A stretch of DNA of 64,000 nt from Granulicella sibirica. GTDB lineage: Bacteria; Acidobacteriota; Terriglobia; Terriglobales; Acidobacteriaceae. Location: positions 2,418,001 through 2,482,000 of the forward strand of contig NZ_RDSM01000001.1 of NCBI RefSeq assembly GCF_004115155.1, read 5' to 3'. Shown here piece after piece: positions 45,603 to 53,880 of the stretch (its first letter is position 1; the number at the start of each line of letters is the position of its first letter). The notes under the pieces were generated by a model. That model did not search any database, had not been told where the DNA came from, and saw only the letters and a list, made by a program, of their open reading frames with translations. Made by a program: the position numbers and the translations under genes.

Positions 45603-46793
45603 ATGACCGACCCCACCCCCCAAACCCCACACGATCCGCGCCCCCGCGTCCTCTCCGGCATGCGCCCCACCGGACGCCTCCATCTCGGCAACTACATGGG
45701 AGCCCTCTACAACTGGGTCCAGCTCCAGCACGAGTTCAACTGCTTCTTCTTCATCGCCGACCTCCACGCCCTCACCACCGAGTACCCCGACCCCAAAGGA
45801 ATTGCCGGAAGCACCGATCAGGTCGCCCTTGATTTCCTTGCCGCCGGCCTCGATCCGAAGCTGTGCACTCTCTTTGTCCAGCAGGACGTCCCCGCGCACG
45901 CAGAACTGAACCTCCTCCTGGGAAACATCGTTCCCGTCCCCTGGCTTGAGCGCGTCCCCACCTACAAGGACCAACAGGAGCAGCTCAAGGAAAAGGACCT
46001 CGCCACCTACGGCTTCCTCGGCTACCCCCTCCTCCAGACCGCCGACATCCTCCTCTACCAGCCCAGGTACGTTCCCGTAGGCAAGGACCAGGAGGCCCAC
46101 GTCGAGATCACCCGCGAGGTCGCCCGCCGCTTCAACCAGCTCTATCCCGGCAGCTTCACCATGGCTGAAGGTGCCGCCCCGTGGGAGTTGGAAGCGGTGA
46201 AGACCAAGGCCCGCAAGCTCTCCGGCGACCCCAAGAAAGAAACCTTCTCCCCCCACGAACTCATAGCCGCCGCACCCCAGACCAAGCTGAAGAGCGCCTA
46301 CGGCACCCACACGATCCTGCCCGAGCCGGAAGTCCTCCTCACCCCGTCGCCCAAGCTTCCCGGCATCGACGGCCGCAAGATGTCCAAGAGCTACAAGAAC
46401 ACCATCATGCTCTCCGACCCCGAATCCGAGGTCCGCTCCAAGCTAAAGGTGATGGTCACCGATCCCGCCCGCGTCCACCGCACCGACTCCGGCAATCCCG
46501 ATGTCTGCCCCGTCTTCGACCTCCACAAAGTCTTCTCGACGGACGAGACCCAGCAAAAAGCCGCCGAAGGCTGCCGCTCCGCCGGAATCGGCTGCATCGA
46601 GTGCAAGGGCTGGCTCACCGACGCCGTCGTTGAAACCCTCGCCCCCATCCAGGAGCGCCGCCGCCACTTCGAGCGCAATCCAAGCCTCGTCGAGGACATC
46701 TTCCACGACGGAGCCATCCGCGCGCGCGCCCGCGCCGCCGAAACCATGTACCAGGTCCGCTCCGTCATGGGCCTCAGGCAGCCGAGGTCATAA
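45603..46793 (+). CDS. trpS: Tryptophanyl-tRNA synthetase with Fe-S-type cysteine motif
   Basis: TrpRS charges tRNA-Trp. The 396-residue class I enzyme has GRLHLGNY (HIGH-type), ADLHALTT, GYPLLQTADILLY, VGKDQEAHVEI and the DGRKMSKSYKN motif. An insert of about 50 residues precedes the LPEPEVLL segment. The C-terminal half has C302-x21-C324-x6-C331-x2-C334, close to the Cx22Cx6CxxC motif that binds a [4Fe-4S] cluster in Thermotoga maritima TrpRS and may contact the anticodon. ATG 45603 begins shortly before conserved VLSGMRPTG. The stop overlaps scpA by one base. Confidence 0.96.
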   Translation: MTDPTPQTPHDPRPRVLSGMRPTGRLHLGNYMGALYNWVQLQHEFNCFFFIADLHALTTEYPDPKGIAGSTDQVALDFLAAGLDPKLCTLFVQQDVPAHAELNLLLGNIVPVPWLERVPTYKDQQEQLKEKDLATYGFLGYPLLQTADILLYQPRYVPVGKDQEAHVEITREVARRFNQLYPGSFTMAEGAAPWELEAVKTKARKLSGDPKKETFSPHELIAAAPQTKLKSAYGTHTILPEPEVLLTPSPKLPGIDGRKMSKSYKNTIMLSDPESEVRSKLKVMVTDPARVHRTDSGNPDVCPVFDLHKVFSTDETQQKAAEGCRSAGIGCIECKGWLTDAVVETLAPIQERRRHFERNPSLVEDIFHDGAIRARARAAETMYQVRSVMGLRQPRS

Positions 46794-47758
46794 TGCCCGA
46801 AGACACCCTCGATCCCATCAACCCGGCACCGGAGACGGCTGACACCCAAAGAGGCGAGCCGCATTCGGCCCCCTTTGCCCTCGAGCCCCGCCCCATCCAG
46901 CCTCCCCTCCCCGAGCCCAAGCGCAACTCCCCGGCCAAGGAGGAAGCCTCCCAGTCCCCGTTCTCCATCACGGTAGGCCAGGTCTACGACGGCCCCATGG
47001 ACCTCCTCCTCGACCTCATCCGCAAGCAGAACATCAACATCTACGACATCCCCATTGCCCGCATCACCAACCAGTTCCTCGAATACACCCACCACCTCAA
47101 GCAGACCGATGTCGACGCCGCCGGCGACTTCATCTACATGGCCTCGCTCCTCATCCACATCAAGAGCAAGACCCTCCTCCCCCGTGACCCATCCGACATC
47201 CTCGGAGCCGATCCCGAAGATCCACGCCGCGAGCTTGTCGAGCGCCTCCTCGAGCACGAGCGTTTCAAAGCCGCCGCCCAGATGCTCATGCAGAAGCAGC
47301 AGATCGAGGAGGCCACCTGGTCCAACCCCGGCCTCCGAGCGTTCACCAAGGACCTTGCCCTCGCTGAAGGCCAGACCGGCGTCCCCGCCGGCATCGATCA
47401 GGAGATCGCCGCCGACACCGTCGACCTTGTCCGCGTCTTCCAGGAGATCCTAGAGCGCCTCCGCAAGCGCCCCGTCCTCAACGTCGACGAAGAATCCGTC
47501 ACCGTCGCGCAGATGATCGAGTACGTGAAGCGCCGCCTCGTCATGGAAGAGAAGCCCGTCTCCCTTCGCCGCCTCCTCCACAACACGCACTCCGAACGCG
47601 CCCTCATCTGCATGTTCCTGGCGATGCTCGAACTCGTCCGCCTCCAGGCTGTCCTCCTGCATCAGCCTGTCCTGCAAGGCGACATTCTCATCAAAAAGAC
47701 CGACGCCTTCGACCAGGTCGTCATCGACCAGGCCGCCACCCGCGACGACTGGCGCTAA
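46793..47758 (+). CDS. scpA: Segregation and condensation protein A
   Basis: ScpA is the kleisin of the SMC-ScpAB condensin and links the SMC heads. The 321 residues have an extra Pro-rich N-terminus, then the conserved VYDGPMDLLLDLIRKQNINIYDIPIARITNQFLEY and ASLLIHIKSKTLLPR (SMC-neck-binding helices). Toward the C-terminus come a linker and the winged-helix domain (ALICMFLAMLELVRLQAVLLHQ). ATG overlaps the trpS stop by one base, showing translational coupling. scpB, the usual neighbour, is not adjacent here. Confidence 0.95.
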   Translation: MPEDTLDPINPAPETADTQRGEPHSAPFALEPRPIQPPLPEPKRNSPAKEEASQSPFSITVGQVYDGPMDLLLDLIRKQNINIYDIPIARITNQFLEYTHHLKQTDVDAAGDFIYMASLLIHIKSKTLLPRDPSDILGADPEDPRRELVERLLEHERFKAAAQMLMQKQQIEEATWSNPGLRAFTKDLALAEGQTGVPAGIDQEIAADTVDLVRVFQEILERLRKRPVLNVDEESVTVAQMIEYVKRRLVMEEKPVSLRRLLHNTHSERALICMFLAMLELVRLQAVLLHQPVLQGDILIKKTDAFDQVVIDQAATRDDWR

Positions 47759-47834
47759 GAACTCAACTAGATACCCCCTCCGTGCTATTTACAAACGAAT
47801 CTTCCACCATCCGCCTGTTTATACTTCAGTACAT

Positions 47835-48092
47835 ATGAGCGAAACCAACATCAGCGTCGACGAGTTCCAGGCGCTCGAGCAGAAAGTCCTCCGCGCGGTC
47901 GAAATCGTTCGGCGCGAGCGTGAGGCCCGTGCCGCCGCCGAGGCCGAAGTCGCCCAACTCCGCGAGCTCCTCGACATGCAGACCGCAGAAGCCAACGAGG
48001 CGCAGGGCAAGGTCGCCACACTTAACCAGGAGCGTGAGGCAGTCCGCCTCCGCGTCGAAAAGATGCTCAGCCAGATGGACGAACTTCTGTAA
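47835..48092 (+). CDS. Short coiled-coil protein next to zapA (ZapB-like)
   Basis: An 85-residue protein that is almost entirely heptad coiled coil (DEFQALEQKVLRAVEIVRREREARAAAEAEVAQLREL ... REAVRLRVEKMLSQMDELL). Its position 57 bases before zapA, its size and its coiled-coil nature suggest a ZapB-like partner at the division ring, but sequence identity to E. coli ZapB is not evident. A TATACT box lies at 47820-47825, only nine bases before the ATG, and no Shine-Dalgarno is visible, so a leaderless mRNA is possible. Confidence 0.75.
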   Translation: MSETNISVDEFQALEQKVLRAVEIVRREREARAAAEAEVAQLRELLDMQTAEANEAQGKVATLNQEREAVRLRVEKMLSQMDELL

Positions 48093-48149
48093 ACCGCATT
48101 AGCCACACAACGGCCCACATCGTAACCAGCGAAAACGACAGGAAAACGG

Positions 48150-48494
48150 ATGCCACACACCGAAAACTCGCTGACAGACCACGCCGTCCTCGTAGACATC
48201 TACGACCAGATCTACCATCTCCGCGGCACCGATCCCGTTTATATTGAGAACCTTGCAGCCTCAGTCGACGCCAAGATGCGCGCCGTCTCCTCCCACGGCA
48301 GCACCGTAGACAGCCTGAGAGTAGCCGTCCTCGCCGCCTTAAATATCGCCGACGAACTAGCCACCCTCCGCCAGCGCTATGAGGCGCTTTCCGGCTCCCT
48401 GCAGCAGTCGCAGACGTCCATGCGTTCGCGTGCCGGTTCCATTGCGGGAATGCTCGACGACATACTCATCGAGCCAACGCGCAAAGCGGGATAG
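48150..48494 (+). CDS. zapA: Cell division protein ZapA
   Basis: ZapA stabilises FtsZ filaments at mid-cell. The 114 residues show the ZapA pattern: VLVDIYDQIYHLRGTDPVYIENLAASVDAKM at the N-terminal strand-helix domain, then VDSLRVAVLAALNIADELATL and a coiled-coil C-terminus. ATG 48150 is preceded by AGGAAAACGG. It follows the coiled-coil gene and precedes a probable 6S RNA, the arrangement known from zapA-ssrS in Gammaproteobacteria. Confidence 0.92.
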   Translation: MPHTENSLTDHAVLVDIYDQIYHLRGTDPVYIENLAASVDAKMRAVSSHGSTVDSLRVAVLAALNIADELATLRQRYEALSGSLQQSQTSMRSRAGSIAGMLDDILIEPTRKAG

Positions 48495-48550
48495 AAATCA
48501 GCGGCTGCGTCAACTTGCAATGCCTGACCCATCCGGTTAGCATCCAACCT

Positions 48551-48748
48551 AGAAACCGGCCTGCAAAGCAGGTGCGGGGAATACCGCTGGTTGAACCAAT
48601 ACTCATTGAACAGGGATCTCTCTCGTATATATGGCTCGGTGCGCAGTGTCCGCCAGTCCGGAATGCCTAAAGAGCCACGGCGAGGTCCCGCCGTCTTAGG
48701 ACGGGTTCACCAGCGCCTCGCTGCACGGCCCCGCGGGTCGGTTTTGCA
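48551..48748 (+). ncRNA. ssrS: Probable 6S RNA
   Basis: A 198-base gene-free stretch immediately after zapA folds on paper as a long, interrupted rod, the 6S RNA architecture. The ends pair (AAACCGGCC at 48553-48561 with GGGTCGGTTT), then GCGGGG with CCCCGC. Next GCTGGTTGAACC (48586-48597) pairs with GGGTTCACCAGC (48703-48714). Inside, GGCTC/GAGCC and a perfect ACGGCG/CGCCGT hairpin flank an unpaired bubble. 6S RNA mimics an open promoter and binds RNA polymerase holoenzyme. Synteny with zapA supports the call. Exact ends are uncertain. Confidence 0.65.
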
Positions 48749-48796
48749 AATCTTCTAAGGGCGCGGCGTACGACGAAGCGCGTATCACCCAACCCA

Positions 48797-49591
48797 GTGC
48801 ACGCCAATCTCTTCCACCTCGGTCATCTGCACATCCCCGTCTTCAGCGCCTTCGCTGTAGTGGGGCTCATTGTCGCGCTCCTGCTCAGCCAGCGCACCGC
48901 GCCTCTCGCGGGCATCGAGCCGGAAACCATGTGGGACGCTGGAATCGCCGCCACCATCTCCGCCTTCGTCATCTCCCGCCTCCTGCTCGTCGCGACCAAC
49001 TTCAAAAGCTTCCTCGCCTACCCCCTCCTCATTTTGACTCTCCCCTCCATCACCGTCTCGGGCGTCATCCTCACCGGCTTCGTCATGGTTCTCTTCCTGC
49101 GCCGCCGCGAGGTCTCCATCGGTCGCGTCCTCGACGCCGCCTCGCCCTGCCTCGCGCTCCTCTGGGCCATCGTGAGCCTCGGTTCCTTTGCCACCGGCAG
49201 CCAGGGCATGCCTACAAACCTCCCCTGGGCAATCGACGACTCCGTCCTCGGTCCCATTCACCCGGTCGAGGTCTACACCGCGCTCGCCGCCCTGCTGCTC
49301 AGCATCGTCCTCTTCCGCTCTCTCACTTTCCGGGATCAGCGCGGCTATCTCGCCGGTCGTCCAGCCGCCACCGGCCTCTTTCTCGGCGGAGGCATCGCCT
49401 TCTTCCTCGACTTCCTCACCCAGCCTGCCGACCCCACCCGAGTCGTCCTCCTCGACCCCATTCAGTGGGTCGCCCTGGCGCTCATTCTCCTCGGTATCCT
49501 TATCCTCGTTCCGCAGATCATCTCTGAGAACGAGCCACCCGTCTACTACGATCCTGAAGCCGAACAAGAATCGACCCCCCATGCCGTCTAA
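48797..49591 (+). CDS. Lgt-like prolipoprotein diacylglyceryl transferase homologue, divergent
   Basis: A 264-residue protein with seven hydrophobic helices, in the Lgt fold. GSFATGSQGMPTNLPWAID and HPVEVYTAL correspond to Lgt's G-rich and HPxQLYE motifs. The conserved HGG-containing loop of Lgt is not seen, and the equivalent region reads LPSITVSGVILTG. It may be a true but divergent Lgt, or a paralogue with another lipid substrate. GTG 48797 is the only reasonable start near the 5' end and lacks a ribosome-binding site. The C-terminus overlaps the RluA-type gene by 11 bases. Confidence 0.75.
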   Translation: MHANLFHLGHLHIPVFSAFAVVGLIVALLLSQRTAPLAGIEPETMWDAGIAATISAFVISRLLLVATNFKSFLAYPLLILTLPSITVSGVILTGFVMVLFLRRREVSIGRVLDAASPCLALLWAIVSLGSFATGSQGMPTNLPWAIDDSVLGPIHPVEVYTALAALLLSIVLFRSLTFRDQRGYLAGRPAATGLFLGGGIAFFLDFLTQPADPTRVVLLDPIQWVALALILLGILILVPQIISENEPPVYYDPEAEQESTPHAV

Positions 49592-50789
49592 AAACATGCT
49601 CCCCAAGGGGCAGCGTCATCGCTCCGTACGAGCCGAGTATGTCGCTTCCCGCGGCGTCGAGCCAGAACTCCCACCGCCCGTTCCCGTCCTGGACCTCGAA
49701 GACGATGCCGATACCGAAGACGGCATCCGCTCCTTCCGGGCCGACCCCGCCGCCGCCGGCCTCCGTCTCGACCAGTACCTCGCCCAGGCCATTCCCGATA
49801 TCAGCCGCGCCCGCGTCCAACTCCTCATCGAAGCCGGCCAGGTCCGCGTCGACGGAAAAACCGCCAAGCCCAAAATGAAACTGGCTGGCGGCGAGCCCAT
49901 CGAGATCGAAGGCGCACCCGTCCCGCCCCCCCTCCACGCCATCCCCGAGGACATCCCCCTCGACATCCTTTTCGAGGACAAGTACCTCGCCGTCATCAAC
50001 AAGCCCGCCGGCATGATGGTCCACGCCGGCGCCGGCACCACCGACGACGCCCGTAACCGCGGAACCCTCGTCAACGCCATCCTCTTCCACCTCAACAAAC
50101 TCTCCGAGATCGCCGGCGACCAGCGCCCCGGCATCGTCCATCGCCTCGACAAGCAGACCAGCGGAGCCATCGTCGTCGCCAAGGACGACAGCACCCATCG
50201 CAAGCTCGGTGACATGTTCCAGGCTCGCCAGGTCCACAAGACCTACATCACCCTCGTCCACGGTCGCATGGCCAAGGATCACGTTACAGTCGAACTCCCA
50301 ATCGCCCGCGATCTCGTCCGCCGCACCCGCATGACCACGCGCCGCGCCGATGGCCGATCGGCCCGTTCGCATATGACGGTCCTCGAGCGCTTCTCCACTC
50401 CCTACGGCCCGTTTACCCTCGTCGAGGTCAAGATCGAGACCGGGCGCACCCACCAGATTCGCGTCCACATGCAGTCTCTTGGTCACCCCATCGTCGGCGA
50501 TACCCTCTACGGCGCTCCTCACATGATCCGCACCGGTGGGGGTACCAGCTCCGACGAGACCTCGCTCTCGCTCGAGCGAAACTTCCTCCACGCAGCCCAC
50601 CTCGCCTTCACCCATCCGCAGACCGGCAAGCCCATCGATACCCACGCACCCATGCCGGAAGAACTCGAAGACTTTCTCGAAGCCCTGAAGGCCGGTCCGC
50701 TCACGAGCCCCGCCAAGTCTAAGTCAAAGGTTTCAGAAGCACTTTCCGACCCACCGTCCGCCGCTCCAGACGATCCCACCCATGAGTAG
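49581..50789 (+). CDS. RluA-family 23S rRNA/tRNA pseudouridine synthase
   Basis: Converts specific uridines to pseudouridine in RNA. The 402 residues have an N-terminal S4 domain (LRLDQYLAQAIPDISRARVQLLIEAGQVRVDGK), and the catalytic motif GIVHRLDKQTSGAIVVA contains the active-site Asp. GRTHQIRVHMQSLGHPIVGD and FLHAAHLAFTHPQTGK follow. The Asp/Glu-rich N-terminal 50 residues and Ser/Pro-rich tail are extensions. ATG 49581 starts inside the Lgt-like gene by 11 bases, which couples translation. Confidence 0.95.
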   Translation: MPSKNMLPKGQRHRSVRAEYVASRGVEPELPPPVPVLDLEDDADTEDGIRSFRADPAAAGLRLDQYLAQAIPDISRARVQLLIEAGQVRVDGKTAKPKMKLAGGEPIEIEGAPVPPPLHAIPEDIPLDILFEDKYLAVINKPAGMMVHAGAGTTDDARNRGTLVNAILFHLNKLSEIAGDQRPGIVHRLDKQTSGAIVVAKDDSTHRKLGDMFQARQVHKTYITLVHGRMAKDHVTVELPIARDLVRRTRMTTRRADGRSARSHMTVLERFSTPYGPFTLVEVKIETGRTHQIRVHMQSLGHPIVGDTLYGAPHMIRTGGGTSSDETSLSLERNFLHAAHLAFTHPQTGKPIDTHAPMPEELEDFLEALKAGPLTSPAKSKSKVSEALSDPPSAAPDDPTHE

Positions 50790-50798
50790 AATCATCCA

Positions 50799-51827
50799 GT
50801 GACCGCCTTCCGCAACCTCCGCCGTTCCAGTCCCTTCCTCGCAGCCTCTGTCGTCCTCGCCGTTGCCGCTTTCTCAGCCTCAGCGCAAGCCCCGCAGACG
50901 ACCCCGGCCCGCGCGCCGGCCGCTCCCGCTCCGCAGCAACCGGCACCACAGCAGCCCGCGTCGCAGGAACCCAGCACCGACGGCCCCATCACAACCCTTA
51001 AGGCCCGCGTCCTCGAAGTCAATCTCATCTTTACCGTCACCGATAAGCACGGTCACTTCATCAAGGACCTGCGCCAGCAGGATTTTGGCCTCCTCGACGA
51101 CCGCAAACGCCCCGAGTCGGTGATCCGCTTTACCCAGCAGACCAACCTGCCCCTGCGCGTCGGCGTCATGCTCGACACCTCCAGCTCCATCCGCCGCCGC
51201 TTCCAGTTCGAGCAGCAGGCCGCCAGTGAGTTCTTCACCCAGGTTCTCCATCGCAACGACCGCGCCTTCGTCGAGGGCTTCGATATTCAGACCGACATGG
51301 CCCAGGGCTTTACCAACAACCCCGCGCTCCTCGGCGTCGGCATCGACAAGCTCCGTCCCGGCGGCGGAACCGCCCTTTACGACGCCCTCTACAAGACCTG
51401 CCGCGACGAGATGCTCACCATCCGCGAAGAGGGCTCGACCCGCAAGGCCATCGTCCTCGTCTCCGATGGCGACGACAACTACAGCCGCGCCCTCGAGTCT
51501 GACGCCATCAAGATGTGCCAGCGCGCCGAGACTATCGTCTACGCCATCTCCACCAATGTCAGCCTCAACAAGGACAAGGGTGACGACGTTCTCAAAGCCA
51601 TCGCCGAGGCCACCGGAGGCACCGCCTTCTACCCCGCCCGGATCGAAGACGTCGCCGTAGGCTTCCGCAACATCGAGGAAGAGTTGCGCAGCCAGTACTC
51701 GCTCGAGTACAAGCCGTCCGACTTCAAGACCGATGGAAGCTTCCGGACAATCTATCTTCATGCGATCGATCCGCGTTACGTCGTCCGTGCCCGTACCGGA
51801 TATTTCGCCCCTCGCGCCGACCAGTAG
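50799..51827 (+). CDS. Third VWFA-related acidobacterial protein, intact MIDAS
   Basis: A 342-residue exported protein. Signal peptide FLAASVVLAVAAFSASAQA, Pro/Gln linker, then VLEVNLIFTVTDKHGHFIKDLRQQDFGLLDDRKRPESVIRF and a VWA domain opening VGVMLDTSSSIRRRF. Here the metal-binding DxSxS (DTSSS) is intact, unlike in the two VWFA genes near 17-19 kb. A threonine loop (GGGTALYDALY) and VLVSDGDDN follow. It ends with SLEYKPSDFKTDGSFRTIYL. GTG 50799 lies 10 bases after the pseudouridine synthase stop. Confidence 0.92.
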   Translation: MTAFRNLRRSSPFLAASVVLAVAAFSASAQAPQTTPARAPAAPAPQQPAPQQPASQEPSTDGPITTLKARVLEVNLIFTVTDKHGHFIKDLRQQDFGLLDDRKRPESVIRFTQQTNLPLRVGVMLDTSSSIRRRFQFEQQAASEFFTQVLHRNDRAFVEGFDIQTDMAQGFTNNPALLGVGIDKLRPGGGTALYDALYKTCRDEMLTIREEGSTRKAIVLVSDGDDNYSRALESDAIKMCQRAETIVYAISTNVSLNKDKGDDVLKAIAEATGGTAFYPARIEDVAVGFRNIEEELRSQYSLEYKPSDFKTDGSFRTIYLHAIDPRYVVRARTGYFAPRADQ

Positions 51828-51908
51828 CGGCGGTGAAATCCAAAGGAATCAGCGGCCCGAGCAAAACTTTTAAGGTCTTACCCGTGTCCTAGTAAGCGGG
51901 GATCACCT

Positions 51909-52517
51909 ATGCGAACTATGCTCATCAGCAGCAGAACAACCACGACGACCGTTTCCACCGCCTTCGCCTTCCTTATCGCCGTGCTGTTGTCGTCCGCCCA
52001 CCTGGTCGCCCAGCAGCCCCCCGGCATGGCGGAAAGCCTCGCCAACCTCGCCGATCAGCCCGCAACCCGCGCCTCTTTCACGTTCGACCGCTCCATGATG
52101 CAGATAGCCGAAAGCATCATGGACCAGAACGGCGTCGATGGACACCGCCTCACCGCCGCCCTCAACAGCGTCACGGTCGACACTTACCGCTACAAGCATC
52201 CTGCCTTCTACACCCCTGAGGTCATGACCTCGATCATCCACAACTACAACGCTGCCGGCTGGAAGCACCTCGTCAATGCCAACGGAGACCCCGCGGCCAG
52301 CGCTCAGCCTCACGCTTCCATTACTGACCTCTGGCTACACTTCCGCGGAGCTGAGATCGACGACGTCACCGTCCTTCTCCGCGCCCCCACCAACATGAAC
52401 GTGATCGAAGTCTCCGGCCTCCTGCGCCCGCTCGATCTCGTCCATCTCAGCGGCCACTTCGGCATCCCCAAGGTCGACCCCAGCGCAGTCATGGTCGCCG
52501 CGCCCCCAGGCAAGTAG
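51909..52517 (+). CDS. Secreted protein of unknown function
   Basis: A 202-residue exported protein with a long signal region (STAFAFLIAVLLSSAHLVAQQ), ATG 51909 after GGGGATC. The mature domain is alpha/beta (FTFDRSMMQIAESIMDQNG, TVDTYRYKHPAFYTPEVMTSIIHNYNAAGWKHL) with a late LWLHFRGAEIDDVTVLLRAPTNMNVIEVSGLL. The pattern recalls small DUF4252-like domains but is not a firm match. Unknown role. Confidence 0.72.
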   Translation: MRTMLISSRTTTTTVSTAFAFLIAVLLSSAHLVAQQPPGMAESLANLADQPATRASFTFDRSMMQIAESIMDQNGVDGHRLTAALNSVTVDTYRYKHPAFYTPEVMTSIIHNYNAAGWKHLVNANGDPAASAQPHASITDLWLHFRGAEIDDVTVLLRAPTNMNVIEVSGLLRPLDLVHLSGHFGIPKVDPSAVMVAAPPGK

Positions 52518-52777
52518 CTCCGCCGAACCACAACTCTTGTAAGTTTTTGGTAGAGCGCTCCCTCCGCCGAGAGATCGACATGAAGGACACCCTTGGAGCA
52601 AATGACGGATTCTTTCGGAAAGAACCTCAGCGGGGGTGAGCTCCGAGACCGTCTCTCTAAAGGAGAGCGTCACTCGTTCTGGGTCGATCAGACTGTGCTC
52701 ACTGGGCCTTGCTCGCCATGCGATCGATCATGAATAGAATCCATTGGTTTGCGCGTCTTGCTTGAGCATGACGGCGC

Positions 52778-53848
52778 CTAGTGAGCGTCGTTCTTGAAAA
52801 TTTGCTCGGCGTAAAAATTCTCGATCCTGGCTTGGTCGCGGAGCATTTCGAAGTAGGCGTTCTTAAGTAGCTGCGAACGGCCTTGGCGAAGCTGCTCACG
52901 AATAGCCTGCTGTACGCGGGGGTCGCTTAGCTCACGCTGGCCGGCGGGTTCGCGGGAGATGAGCTTGTAGATGGCATAGCCTGCGGGCTTCTTCGTCTGG
53001 GGATCGGCGAGGAGGGGAAGGATATCAGTGATCTGGCCGGCTTTGAGCTTGGTGATGGCAGCGTAGGCATTGGGATCGGCGTGCATGCTCGTATCGCCTA
53101 CGAAGCCCATGTCGCCGCCGCTGGAGGCGGTTTCGGGGCGCTCTGAGAAGTTCATGGCGAGGGTACCGAAGTCTTCACCAGTGTCGAGCCGGGCTTTGAG
53201 GGCCTCGATCTTCTTCCTGGCTTCATCATCATTGCTTGCTTTTGAGCCCTGAAGATTGCCTGCCTGTTGTGAGGGCTGGTTGGTAACCTGGATCTGGGCC
53301 AGATGGTACTGGGTCTCCATCAGATTGAACTCAGCCTTGTGCTGGTTGTAGTAGTTGCTCACATCGTTGTCGGTGACGGTGATCTTGGAGGTGATCTCCT
53401 TATTGATGAGCCTCTCAATGGTCAGGGAGCGGCGGATCTTGCGACGGAGATCATCGATGGTGTCCTTGCTGTCACGCAGGCGCTGGGCGAAGACTTCTTC
53501 GGTGAAGGGCGCCTTCATCTCGGTGAGTTTGGCGTCTACCTCCTCGTTGCTCGCGGTGAGGTTCATCTTGGCTGCTCGCTGCTCGACGATCTCTTCGTCA
53601 ATAAGCTCACGCATAGCGTTGAGCTTGAGAGACTCGGCCTGATCGCCTGTGGGAGCGGGCTGCTGCGGATCTCCAAGAGCGGCCTGGTAGGTCTTGTCGA
53701 GGTCAGACTGCATGATGGCTTTGCCGTTCACCGTAGCGACGACGTCTGCGTTGTGGCCCGTCTTGCAGCCGACGAACAGAAGGATGGGGAGGAGCGACAG
53801 CCCGAGAAAGATCGGGGCGTGCGTCCTAGGGATGCGAAGAGCTTGCAT
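52778..53848 (-). CDS. Parvulin-type peptidyl-prolyl isomerase, probable lipoprotein (SurA/PrsA-like)
   Basis: A periplasmic folding catalyst of 356 residues. ATG 53848 gives a lipoprotein-type signal ending LLFVGC at residue 28. A SurA_N-like helical domain (VNGKAIMQSDLDKTY ... NAMRELIDEEIVEQ) leads to a parvulin domain (ETQYHLAQIQVTNQ, EDFGTLAMNFSERPETASSGGDMGFVG, KAGQITDILPLL). The C-terminal helix suits a chaperone clamp. It is the third gene of the lptD operon, 32 bases after the DsbA-like gene. Confidence 0.93.
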   Translation of the reverse strand: MQALRIPRTHAPIFLGLSLLPILLFVGCKTGHNADVVATVNGKAIMQSDLDKTYQAALGDPQQPAPTGDQAESLKLNAMRELIDEEIVEQRAAKMNLTASNEEVDAKLTEMKAPFTEEVFAQRLRDSKDTIDDLRRKIRRSLTIERLINKEITSKITVTDNDVSNYYNQHKAEFNLMETQYHLAQIQVTNQPSQQAGNLQGSKASNDDEARKKIEALKARLDTGEDFGTLAMNFSERPETASSGGDMGFVGDTSMHADPNAYAAITKLKAGQITDILPLLADPQTKKPAGYAIYKLISREPAGQRELSDPRVQQAIREQLRQGRSQLLKNAYFEMLRDQARIENFYAEQIFKNDAH

Positions 53849-53880
53849 GGGAGTCACTCGGGTCGTCCTTTGTCTCGTAC

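Noticed and set aside
48551..48748. Alternative readings of the zapA-downstream RNA as SRP RNA or RNase P RNA
   Set aside because: The SRP GGAAG tetraloop context and the RNase P conserved cores are absent; the rod-like pairing fits 6S better.
52518..52777. 260-base gap tested for a small gene or tRNA
   Set aside because: Only short frames without ribosome-binding sites and a weak CTCTC/GAGAG repeat; nothing convincing.
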